Notes under the pieces: model-generated
The model's database searches: none
What the model was told of the DNA's origin: nothing
Seen by the model: the letters and a program-made list of their open reading frames with translations, nothing else
Shown here: positions 24,853 through 31,755 of the stretch, in pieces
How positions within the stretch are numbered: position 1 is the first letter of the stretch
Layout of the letters: the number at the start of each line of letters is the position of its first letter
Position numbers and translations under genes: made by a program
Assembly (NCBI GenBank): GCA_964439085.1
Contig: CAYTNB010000007.1
Coordinates: 1 to 31,862, forward strand
Length of the DNA: 31,862 nt
Reading direction: 5' to 3'
Source of the DNA: JAADIV01 sp964439085
GTDB lineage: Bacteria; Desulfobacterota; Desulfobulbia; Desulfobulbales; VMSU01

Positions 24853-25284
24853 TCTATAAACCAAAGCGGTAAATATCGAGTTGTCACAAACGGTCATTTT
24901 TCGGTTGTCATTTCTATCCATGATGAAGCTGGATTGTAAGCAATTTAATGGGATTATAGAAGGCTATGATTGATATTCTCGACTTAGAACGTGAAATAGT
25001 CGGGGGTGTCTTGGTTTTTCTGCCCGCAGGGCATTATGCTCCATAAATACCAAGAAAATCTTGGGCAGCACCGACAAGCGGAGGATCATTTTCCTCTGGG
25101 CCCTAAAAACGGTGCTCAAAAACCGTGAAACTTTAGTACACTATCAATTGGAGTCGACAAATCTACCCACATAAAGGCGGGGACTTTAACCTTATTTGAG
25201 ACTGGTAAATCATGATTACAAAGGTGTGGATTTATATTGGACATTCCCAATTAAACATATTAGTATGTATTTATGTGTTAATTA
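24853..25284. other. Gene-free region between the IS remnant and the ArsR operon
   Basis: No intact ORF is recognised in these 432 bases. A short hairpin CCAAGA/TCTTGG lies at 25050-25064, without a T-run. The last about 50 bases are AT-rich and contain the likely promoter and operator of the ArsR-type gene. The rest may be further IS debris, but I could not align it to a known element. Confidence 0.5.
25237..25268 (+). promoter_or_regulatory. Putative promoter/operator of the ArsR-selenoprotein operon
   Basis: ACATA-TTAG-TATGT (25255-25268) is a perfect 5-bp-arm palindrome in AT-rich DNA, similar in style to ArsR/SmtB operators. It overlaps candidate -10 hexamers (TATTAG or TAGTAT) downstream of a -35-like TTGGAC at 25237. 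The layout would fit autorepression by the following gene. Confidence 0.45.
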
Positions 25285-25320
25285 GTGGTTTTTAAGTTAA
25301 TGTCGGTAATAATAATGTTT

Positions 25321-25659
25321 ATGGAGAAATACATAAAAACAACGCCTGAAGATTTGGCGAATGCTGACCCAAGGGCAGTGGCTTTTCTTGCCAAAGCCCT
25401 GGGTGACGAGAATCGGCTACGGATCATCATGGCGTTAGCGTCGGAGAAAAAATCAGTTTCCCGAATTGTTGAAGAACTTGGCATTTCACAGCCCTTGGCC
25501 TCACATCACCTAAAGGAACTCAAGCGGGCACTCCTAGTGACTGTAGAGCGGAGCGGCCCCTTTATTTATTACGAACTGGCTGAACAGCGTGTGGCTTCGA
25601 TCATTGCTGATCTGGGTGCGCTGGCAGCCAACTTGCTGGCTACACGTACTACCTTTTAA
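25321..25659 (+). CDS. ArsR-family winged-helix transcriptional regulator
   Basis: This is a small ArsR/SmtB-type repressor, 112 aa from ATG 25321. The core shows ALGDENRLRIIMAL, the recognition region SRIVEELGISQPLASHHLKEL and a beta-wing VERSGPFIYYEL. It contains no cysteine, so the classical ELCVC thiol-metal site is absent. It may sense something else, use His/Asp sites, or respond through a partner. The exact start is uncertain: ATGs at 25300 and 25315 and a GTG at 25285 are in frame, and none has a good ribosome-binding site. It is followed after 15 bp by the first UGA-containing gene. Confidence 0.9.
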   Translation: MEKYIKTTPEDLANADPRAVAFLAKALGDENRLRIIMALASEKKSVSRIVEELGISQPLASHHLKELKRALLVTVERSGPFIYYELAEQRVASIIADLGALAANLLATRTTF

Positions 25660-25674
25660 AAGGAGAAAACTGCA

Positions 25675-26124
25675 GTGAAGGAATTAGACGTTATTCTTGA
25701 ACGTATGGAGCCTGCGGCAGCACTTAAGGCGTTGACCCCAGGCCTGAAAAAAATCTTAGAGCATATTAGTGAAGAAGCCAGAGTCAAGTTTGTTACGGAC
25801 ATGATCGAGGAGCCTGGGGGGGATAAAATTTCCAGCATGGTTAACCTCTGACTGGCCGAGTGCATGGACGAAGGTGTCGATCCAACGCAAATGTGCCAGA
25901 CCCTGGTACACAAGGTAGCGCAATCCAGGCAACTAATGGCAATCACTGATCCGGCCATCCTGGTGTTGTTTGAAAACTGGCTGGAAGAATTAGAAGACGA
26001 GGTGGCGATGTACCTGCAACAACATCCGGAAGGCGATGCCGGAGACCTCGCTGACAACCTGGGACTTTCAAAGAGCGGCGCTGATTTTTTGCTGGCTAAA
26101 CTACAGCGTGAAGAAAAAAAATAA
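25675..26124 (+). CDS. Probable selenoprotein with in-frame UGA (Sec59), helical, family unknown
   Basis: GTG at 25675 has AGGAG at 25661-25665. The frame runs 58 codons to a TGA at 25849-25851 and then continues in the same frame to TAA at 26122-26124, giving 149 aa with Sec59. Around it the protein reads SMVNLULAECMDEG; Sec59 and Cys63 are four residues apart on a predicted helix, and Cys74 follows. The whole protein looks helical, and its C-terminal end (DLADNLGLSKSGADFLLAKL) resembles a helix-turn-helix. A SECIS-like hairpin follows the TGA. An internal restart at ATG 25864 has no ribosome-binding site. I do not recognise the family. The next gene also has an in-frame UGA, 18 bp downstream. 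A nonsense-mutated pseudogene is the alternative. Confidence 0.78.
25865..25884 (+). promoter_or_regulatory. Putative bacterial SECIS hairpin, selenoprotein 1
   Basis: TGGACGA (25865-25871) pairs with TCG(A)TCCA (25877-25884) with one bulged A, leaving the loop AGGUG. The loop starts 24 nt from the U of the UGA at 25849, within the accepted range for bSECIS elements, and contains the GGU expected for SelB recognition. Confidence 0.7.
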
Positions 26125-26142
26125 TCGAAAAAGGAGAGGGGC

Positions 26143-26409
26143 ATGTTGATGAGATTTTTTCTAAACGATCCAGCCGGAAAAACCTGAAACCATTATAAAG
26201 AAATGTTACCCAGGCTGGGTGAAAAATTTGCTATTTCCATTGAGGTTATTTCAAAACGGCGCCATGAATATCTATCAGCAGCCTACGCAGAAACCGGGCT
26301 GCCCAAGGCCCCGGCTATCATGATCGATGGACAAACTATTGTCCAGGGGCAGGACATCGACGAACAGGTGATCGAAGCAATTATCCTTAAACATCAGGAA
26401 AAGGCATAA
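26143..26409 (+). CDS. Probable thioredoxin-fold selenoprotein with in-frame UGA (Sec15)
   Basis: ATG 26143 follows a strong AGGAG ribosome-binding site at 26132-26136 (ATG 26149 is an alternative). The frame reaches TGA at 26185-26187 and continues to TAA at 26407-26409: 88 aa with Sec15 in DPAGKTUNHYKEM. The order strand (RFFLND), Sec-bearing turn, helix, strand (AISIEVI), helix, a KAPAI candidate cis-Pro57, two strands and a last helix fits a small thioredoxin/glutaredoxin fold. There is no cysteine anywhere, so Sec is the only redox residue and a resolving partner must come from elsewhere. Initiating at ATG 26203 would remove the first strand and the active site and lacks a ribosome-binding site. 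Substrate unknown. Confidence 0.8.
26206..26222 (+). promoter_or_regulatory. Putative bacterial SECIS hairpin, selenoprotein 2
   Basis: TTACCC (26206-26211) pairs with GGGTGA (26217-26222) including one G/U, leaving the loop AGGCU. The loop begins 28 nt from the U of the UGA at 26185. The AGG loop start is shared with the hairpin of the upstream gene. The U of a canonical GGU loop is replaced by C, which weakens the match slightly. Confidence 0.65.
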
Positions 26410-26479
26410 GCCGGGAGTTGGCGACCATTGTCCAGGGGGGCACTTATCTGCCAATCAGCAGTAAAGGTCTGACCCATAA

Positions 26480-26673
26480 AATACAAATGCAAACCAAGAA
26501 AAAATCACCACCTTTTCAGGCAAGGAGCAGTCTCACATTACCGGCCTTCCGGTGGCCAAGGATACCCTTGGCGTGAAATGTTCATCCAGATGGCTATATC
26601 TGTCCATGCTGGCCATTTTTCTGCTCATGTTCATTTTTTTTCAGGAAACTTATACCCCTCGTGGGGTGTTAGA
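26480..26673 (+). pseudogene. Possible 3' fragment of a membrane protein gene
   Basis: One frame is open from 26480 to a TAG near 26671 without a proper start. It contains a protein-like stretch (KEQSHITGLPVAKDTLGVK, then CSSRWLYLSMLAIFLLMFIF), with a convincing single TM segment. Its last residues (KLIPLVGC) are encoded by palindrome copy F. It could be a gene remnant whose end was replaced by the repeat. I cannot name a family. Confidence 0.3.
26648..26672 (+). repeat. Dispersed palindrome, copy F, upstream of the SQR-like gene
   Basis: ATACCCC (26652-26658) and GGGGTGT (26663-26669, with one G/T) pair around TCGT. The element ends about 10 bp before the ribosome-binding site of the flavoprotein gene, so it would fold in its 5' leader or terminate upstream transcripts. 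Confidence 0.75.
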
Positions 26674-26691
26674 TCACCAAAAGGAATCACT

Positions 26692-27882
26692 ATGAAAAAA
26701 AGGATTATTGTTCTCGGCGGCTCATTCGGTGGACTCACTGCGGCTCTTGAGGTTAAGAGACTTTTAGGAAGTACTGTTGATGTTACACTGATCAGTTCAG
26801 ATAAGGATTTTGTATTCATGCCTTCCCTCCCTTGGGTTATCATGGGCTCCCGCCGACCAGCCGATATTACTCTTGACGTTGCCGGCATTCTTCAGCCAAG
26901 GGGAATAACCTTTATACATGACACGGTAACAGGGGTCAAATCGGAGGAATTGAAAGTTCTCACCGAAAAGAACGAATATGAATACGACTACCTGGTGATC
27001 TCAACGGGCCCCCATCTTTCATGCGATGAGATACCTGGCCTTAGTCCTGAAGAAGGGTACACCCACTGTACCTTTAGTATGGATCAAGCTTTAAAGAGCC
27101 GAGACGCCTGGAAGAGACTCCTTGCAGATCCTGGCCCCATAGTTCTCGGCTCAACCCAAATGGCCAGTTGTTTCGGCCCCTACTATGAGTTGGCCTTTGA
27201 AATGGATCAAGAACTACGAAAACGTAAAATGCGGCACAAGGTGCCGATTACTTACCTTACCTCAGAACCCTACGTGGGCCACATGGGCGTGGGAGGCCTA
27301 GGCAAATCCAGACGCTTTATGGAGGATGAATTTGCCGATCTTGATATCAACACAGTCACTAATCAATCAATAGACGAAATCACTAATAAAGAGATTCGTT
27401 TGGCTGGCGGCGGGAAACTGCCGTTTAAACTAGCCATGCTGGCTCCGCCTTTTAAAGGGGTTCAAGGTGTAGCTTCCCTTGGCAACCCACGTGGATTTAT
27501 CCCTGCTGACAATTATTTCCGCCACCCTGAGCATAACAATATTTACACCATCGGGGTTGCCATGGCCCTTGCCCCGGTTGAGCCCACCCCTGTGCCAACT
27601 GGAGTCCCTAAAACAGGATTCATGACTGTGAAAATGGCCAAAGCTGCTGCTGCTAATATTGCAGCTGATATCCAGAGTATTCCCATCCCCTGTGAAAAGG
27701 AACTCAGCGTCATCTGTTTCATGGATATGGGTAGAACAGCCGCATTAATGGTAGCGGAGCCGATTTTGCCGCCCCGGCAAAAATCATATCTAAAAAAGGC
27801 TTGGTGGGTAAAAGCGGCTAAAATCCAATTTGAGAAATATTTTCTCTGGAAAATGCGGCACGGCTACAGCCGACTGCCGTAA
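26692..27882 (+). CDS. FAD-dependent oxidoreductase, sulfide:quinone reductase-like
   Basis: This 396-aa flavoprotein has an N-terminal dinucleotide-binding motif VLGGSFGGL (7-15) and a second FAD motif around NNIYTIGVA. It shows features of SQR-type enzymes: STGPHLSCDEIPGL, GSTQMASCFGPYYE with C160, TSEPYVGHMGVGG, and VPTGVPKTGFM. C160 and one of C334/C342 are candidates for the redox pair. A peripheral-membrane, quinone-linked oxidation of sulfide or a related sulfur compound is likely; flavocytochrome-type or polysulfide activity is possible. ATG 26692 is chosen for its GGAATC ribosome-binding site and the nucleotide-binding N-terminus; the longer frame from 26578 crosses a repeat. It overlaps the phosphorylase gene by 1 bp. 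Confidence 0.85.
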   Translation: MKKRIIVLGGSFGGLTAALEVKRLLGSTVDVTLISSDKDFVFMPSLPWVIMGSRRPADITLDVAGILQPRGITFIHDTVTGVKSEELKVLTEKNEYEYDYLVISTGPHLSCDEIPGLSPEEGYTHCTFSMDQALKSRDAWKRLLADPGPIVLGSTQMASCFGPYYELAFEMDQELRKRKMRHKVPITYLTSEPYVGHMGVGGLGKSRRFMEDEFADLDINTVTNQSIDEITNKEIRLAGGGKLPFKLAMLAPPFKGVQGVASLGNPRGFIPADNYFRHPEHNNIYTIGVAMALAPVEPTPVPTGVPKTGFMTVKMAKAAAANIAADIQSIPIPCEKELSVICFMDMGRTAALMVAEPILPPRQKSYLKKAWWVKAAKIQFEKYFLWKMRHGYSRLP

Positions 27883-28676
27883 TGACCGATTCGACAAAAA
27901 GACTACCACCAATTTTGCGTGACAAGAGGTGCGATCTTCCTTCTCTCTTTTTACCCGAAAATTTACTAAGGGAAGCCAAAAGACAAAAAAATATCCAGGG
28001 CAGCCCAATACCCGAGGTCTGCATTCTTGACCCGGATGGAGATATCGTTCGAAACCTGCTCGCCTCAGGCGTAGCTGTTCTTAATCAAGATTGGGCCTGC
28101 TATCATACCCGACTTTATAATTTTGAATATAATGGTATAAAGCTGGGAATAGTCGCTCACGCTGTAGGAGCTTCATTTGCAGTGTTGGTGGCGGAAGAAT
28201 TATTTGTTTCTGGCTGCCGCTTGCTGATCAGCATAACTTCTGCAGGCCGGATCGGCACGTTGGCAGAGCCACCTTTTTTTATCATGATCGAATACGCCCT
28301 GCGAGACGAAGGGACGAGTTACCATTATCTACCCCCATCAGACTACGCAAGGTTAAACAAAAACCTGCTTAAAATAGCCAAACATTCATTATCCGATTTA
28401 AATTTTCCAATTTTTTTTGGGGCAACCTGGACTACTGACGCACCTTTTCGTGAGACTAGTGCGGATATTGAGTACGCACGTTCACAAAATATTATGGCAG
28501 TTGAAATGGAAGCTGCAGCCTTATACGCCTTTGCGCAAGCACGCCAAAAAGCGGTAGCCTGCTTTGCTCATGTGACGAACCAAATGGGAACTTTTGAAGG
28601 AGATTTTGAAAAAGGTGAAGATGATGGTCATCAAGACGCACTTGAGTTGATTACAACTTTATTGAAAGCATTATAA
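27882..28676 (+). CDS. Nucleoside phosphorylase (PNP/UDP family)
   Basis: This 264-aa protein has the family signature VEMEAAALYAFAQ near the C-terminus, ITSAGRIGTLAEP as the phosphate/nucleoside region, and WTTDAPFRET. Family members cleave nucleosides with phosphate (uridine, purine or methylthioadenosine types); the sequence resembles the uridine/purine phosphorylase branch, but base specificity is not decidable. The start codon shares one base with the stop of the SQR-like gene, so the two are translationally coupled, an unexpected pairing. It is convergent with the regulator gene, two bases away. Confidence 0.87.
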   Translation: MTDSTKRLPPILRDKRCDLPSLFLPENLLREAKRQKNIQGSPIPEVCILDPDGDIVRNLLASGVAVLNQDWACYHTRLYNFEYNGIKLGIVAHAVGASFAVLVAEELFVSGCRLLISITSAGRIGTLAEPPFFIMIEYALRDEGTSYHYLPPSDYARLNKNLLKIAKHSLSDLNFPIFFGATWTTDAPFRETSADIEYARSQNIMAVEMEAAALYAFAQARQKAVACFAHVTNQMGTFEGDFEKGEDDGHQDALELITTLLKAL

Positions 28677-28678
28677 GG

Positions 28679-30037
28679 TTAATCTGTGGTGATATGGTAC
28701 TCTCTCATTTTGTTAAGCAAGGTCTGCCGGGTAATGCCTAAGATCCTGGACGTTTGTGATTTATTGCCCCTGGTCTCATCAAGGGTAGTACCGATCAACT
28801 GGCACTCCATATCTTTAAGGCTCATGCCTTGATGGGTGTCTGTCACTAGCTCTTTCTCCCTAACAGCGTTACAAAATTGACAGGGCAATTCGGCAGTGGT
28901 TATTTGTTCCCCCAAACATAGAATAACGGCCCGTTCCATGGTATTTTGCAGTTCACGGATATTGCCAGGCCAGGCGTATTGGCTCAAGGCCTCCATGACG
29001 GCAGGATGCATACCGCATAAACTCTTCCGGTTTTTCTGGGCAAATTTTCTTAAAAAATGTTCCGCCAGGACAGGAATGTCTTCCCTTCGATCACGCAAGG
29101 GAGGCAGACTCACCGGCACCACATTCAACCTGAAAAACAGGTCTTGACGAAAACTGCCGTCGTCAACCATTTGTTGCAAATTCTTATGGGTTGCCGCCAG
29201 CACCCGCACATCAACCTTGATGGTTTTATCACTACCCAACCGGGTACACTCGCCCTCCTGTAGAACCCGCAGGATCTTGGCCTGGGTAGTCATCGTCATG
29301 TCACCAATCTCATCAAGAAAAAGAGTGCCACCACTGGCCCGTTCAAAATGCCCCAGGCGCCGCTTCTCTGCCCCGGTAAAGGCCCCTTTTTCGTGTCCAA
29401 ATAACTCGCTTTCCAAAAGATTTTCATGGAGAGCCGCGCAATTTACTTTGATAAACGACCATTTTTTTCTGGGACTATTCTCGTGGATAACATTGGCCAC
29501 CAGTTCCTTGCCAGTGCCTGATTCACCATGGATCAAGACCGTAGCATCACTCGGGGAAACTAGGGCCAGGGTCTCGAACAACTCCCGCATGGGGCGGCTA
29601 CGGCCAATGATATTACCGTAATTAAACTTCTCATCCAGCCGTTTTTTTAGCTGGGCATTTTCCGTCTGCAGTCTCTCGTAGTTGAGAGCTTTGTGGATAA
29701 GAATTTTAAGTTCATCAATATCAACCGGCTTGGTGATATAGTCAGTGGCCCCTTCCTTCATGGCAGCAACGGCGGAGTCCACTGATGAAAAGGCGGTGAT
29801 GACAATAACCGGCAGGTAACGGCCCACTTCCTTAAGGGCTGCCAAGGTCTCAAGCCCTCCCATGCGTCGCATCTTCAGGTCAAGGAGGATAAGATCAACC
29901 TCATGATCTGCCAGAGTGGGTAGCACCTGATCGCCATCTTCCGCTTCAACTATCTCGAAATCGGTGGTCAGATTGGCTTTGAGCATGGCTCGATGACCAG
30001 TATCGTCATCGACAAGCAATATGGTCTTTTTTATCAT
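28679..30037 (-). CDS. NtrC-family sigma54-dependent response regulator
   Basis: This 452-aa protein has three domains: a receiver (1-120) with phospho-acceptor D53 and the conserved Lys in TKP; an AAA+ domain (about 142-370) with Walker A GESGTGKE (171-178), the sigma54-contacting GAFTGA loop (218-223) and Walker B TLFLDEIGD; and a Fis-type helix-turn-helix (about 425-447, SQTSRILGITRQTLLNKM). It should activate sigma54 promoters when phosphorylated by the kinase encoded just upstream, which it overlaps by 4 bp (ATGA). The architecture resembles ZraR/HydG. Its targets are not visible in the window. Confidence 0.95.
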   Translation of the reverse strand: MIKKTILLVDDDTGHRAMLKANLTTDFEIVEAEDGDQVLPTLADHEVDLILLDLKMRRMGGLETLAALKEVGRYLPVIVITAFSSVDSAVAAMKEGATDYITKPVDIDELKILIHKALNYERLQTENAQLKKRLDEKFNYGNIIGRSRPMRELFETLALVSPSDATVLIHGESGTGKELVANVIHENSPRKKWSFIKVNCAALHENLLESELFGHEKGAFTGAEKRRLGHFERASGGTLFLDEIGDMTMTTQAKILRVLQEGECTRLGSDKTIKVDVRVLAATHKNLQQMVDDGSFRQDLFFRLNVVPVSLPPLRDRREDIPVLAEHFLRKFAQKNRKSLCGMHPAVMEALSQYAWPGNIRELQNTMERAVILCLGEQITTAELPCQFCNAVREKELVTDTHQGMSLKDMECQLIGTTLDETRGNKSQTSRILGITRQTLLNKMREYHITTD

Positions 30038-31755
30038 GTGTTAGTCCTCGCTGGTTGCGGGAATACGATCTTCACTCGGGTTCCCTGCCCCAGTTCCGAA
30101 TCCACCTCAAGACTGCCGCCATGCTGACTGACGATCTGATGCACGACCGTAAGCCCCAGGCCGGTACCTGTTTTTTTAGTAGTGAAAAATGGGTCAAACA
30201 TTTGGCTCTTATCTTCCAGACTCATGCCTTTGCCGTTGTCGGCCACCCAAAGGCTTGTGTCATCTGTGCAGCATGAAGCGCCCAGTTCTATCATGCCGCC
30301 CCTGCCACTTGCGGCCAAGGCATTATGCAGCAGGTTGAGCAGCACCTGTTGCAAGAGATCAGGGTCGACTTGCATCATAATTTTCCTGGCTGGCAACTCA
30401 AGGCGGAACTCTATAGCTTGAGCCTTGAGATCATCACCCATGAATTTTACTGTTTTAGCCATCACTTCGTTCAGACAAATCTGCTGTAATTCAGGCTCCC
30501 TTGGCCGAGCGAATTGCAGGAGGGCGGACACTGTCCTATCCAGGCGGTCGACCTCATCAACCATCATATGGGCGTATTCCTGTTCGGTGGGATGACCAGT
30601 AAATTTTCTTGCAAAAAGTTGGGCAAAACCTCGCAGGGTTCCCAGCGGGTTTCTGATCTCATGAGCTATACCAGTCGCCATACGGCCCAAGGCGGCCAGA
30701 CGACGGGATTGCTCTAGTTTCTGCTCTATGTCAAAGACCTCCCGGACATCCCTGAGAATTAGAACCAGGCCGCTAACCCGCCCCTTCCCGTCATGAAGAA
30801 CCGAGGTGCTCACCCTGACTGGTACGCTGCTGCCATCACTATGATTACAGGTGAATGGCTGTTCTACCATGATTTCACCTTCAGGACCAAGGACTGGACA
30901 ATTTTCAAGTTCTTCGGCAAGAACTTTGCCATCTAACTCGGCAAAAGATTTACCAGTAATCATTTCTGCTCGGCTGTTACAGGAAACGACCCGTGCATCA
31001 CCATCAAGGGTAATCAGTCCTGCAGGAGTAGATTCTATAACATTCTTGGTATATAACTCCATATCGGCCAGGGTACGGCGCCCCACCCGCATTTCCTGAT
31101 AGAGAAAAATAAAGTAAAGCCCGGCGCTGCCAACCAGAAATAATATCCCCCCCAAGAGAAGGGCGTGTTTGACATCGACATGACGGGCCTGATCAAACTC
31201 ACCAGTATGGAGTCCCAGGTAAATAACCATGTTTTGCTGAGTATCAGGCCAACTTTTATTCACTCCGCAATTGTTCCCCCAACGTCCCATCATCTTTTTC
31301 TGACCGGCATCTCCGGAAACTTGGGTAAATGGACGTGCTACCTCAAATATCTCCTCACTCTCCAACCTGGTGGTGATGGGGGCCGGGCTGGATAAAATTT
31401 TGTCTATCGAGGGACGAGCGGCCTTCAGCCATGCACCCGAGGCTGCGACAATTTCACCATTCTCGTTAACAATGCGGATATATGCCACTAAAGGCTCTTT
31501 GACCGTTTCCGTAACCAGGGTAACCAACGGCTCATCTCCCTCCATATGATGCATCATGGTGGTTCTGGCCCCGGCCTCGAAGGAACGGATCAAGGTGAGA
31601 CCCTCATGGAGCAGGAAGGTTGTCATAAGATTCTCTTCCCGCTTGATATTGCGAATGGTAAGTATTGCAAGAAGTACGGCGAGTAACAAGGCGGCAATCA
31701 CAATAGCGAGAGCTGTCCTGGATATTTTAAAGGAATGGTTATTGGCAGGAAACAT
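30034..31755 (-). CDS. Membrane sensor histidine kinase, ZraS-like
   Basis: This 573-aa kinase has TM1 (about 14-34), a periplasmic sensor region (about 35-197), TM2 (about 198-220), a PAS domain (about 235-340), HisKA with H365 in TGIAHEIRNP, and an HATPase domain (N-box LNLLHNAL, 473-480; DNGKGM, 506-511; GTGLGL, 530-535). The sensor region holds MMHHMEGD (67-74) and KKMMGRWGNNCG (153-164), Met/His/Cys-rich segments that might bind a metal or a redox ligand, in line with ZraS-type kinases, but this is inference. Its partner is the downstream NtrC-type regulator (4-bp overlap). Confidence 0.94.
   Translation of the reverse strand: MFPANNHSFKISRTALAIVIAALLLAVLLAILTIRNIKREENLMTTFLLHEGLTLIRSFEAGARTTMMHHMEGDEPLVTLVTETVKEPLVAYIRIVNENGEIVAASGAWLKAARPSIDKILSSPAPITTRLESEEIFEVARPFTQVSGDAGQKKMMGRWGNNCGVNKSWPDTQQNMVIYLGLHTGEFDQARHVDVKHALLLGGILFLVGSAGLYFIFLYQEMRVGRRTLADMELYTKNVIESTPAGLITLDGDARVVSCNSRAEMITGKSFAELDGKVLAEELENCPVLGPEGEIMVEQPFTCNHSDGSSVPVRVSTSVLHDGKGRVSGLVLILRDVREVFDIEQKLEQSRRLAALGRMATGIAHEIRNPLGTLRGFAQLFARKFTGHPTEQEYAHMMVDEVDRLDRTVSALLQFARPREPELQQICLNEVMAKTVKFMGDDLKAQAIEFRLELPARKIMMQVDPDLLQQVLLNLLHNALAASGRGGMIELGASCCTDDTSLWVADNGKGMSLEDKSQMFDPFFTTKKTGTGLGLTVVHQIVSQHGGSLEVDSELGQGTRVKIVFPQPARTNT

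Noticed and set aside
25001..25140. Possible terminator or IS end around the CCAAGA/TCTTGG hairpin
   Set aside because: It is a short 6-bp stem without a T-run, and no matching terminal repeat was found on the other side of the transposase remnant.
25864..26124. Separate 86-aa gene starting at an internal ATG after the UGA
   Set aside because: No ribosome-binding site precedes ATG 25864, whereas the GTG at 25675 has one and is in the same frame; selenocysteine read-through explains it better.
6491..26672. Palindromes as a CRISPR array
   Set aside because: The copies are kilobases apart, in both orientations and not regularly spaced; no cas genes are present.
26578..26691. N-terminal extension of the SQR-like protein
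   Set aside because: The extra 38 residues cross palindrome F, lack a ribosome-binding site and precede the standard FAD-binding N-terminus.
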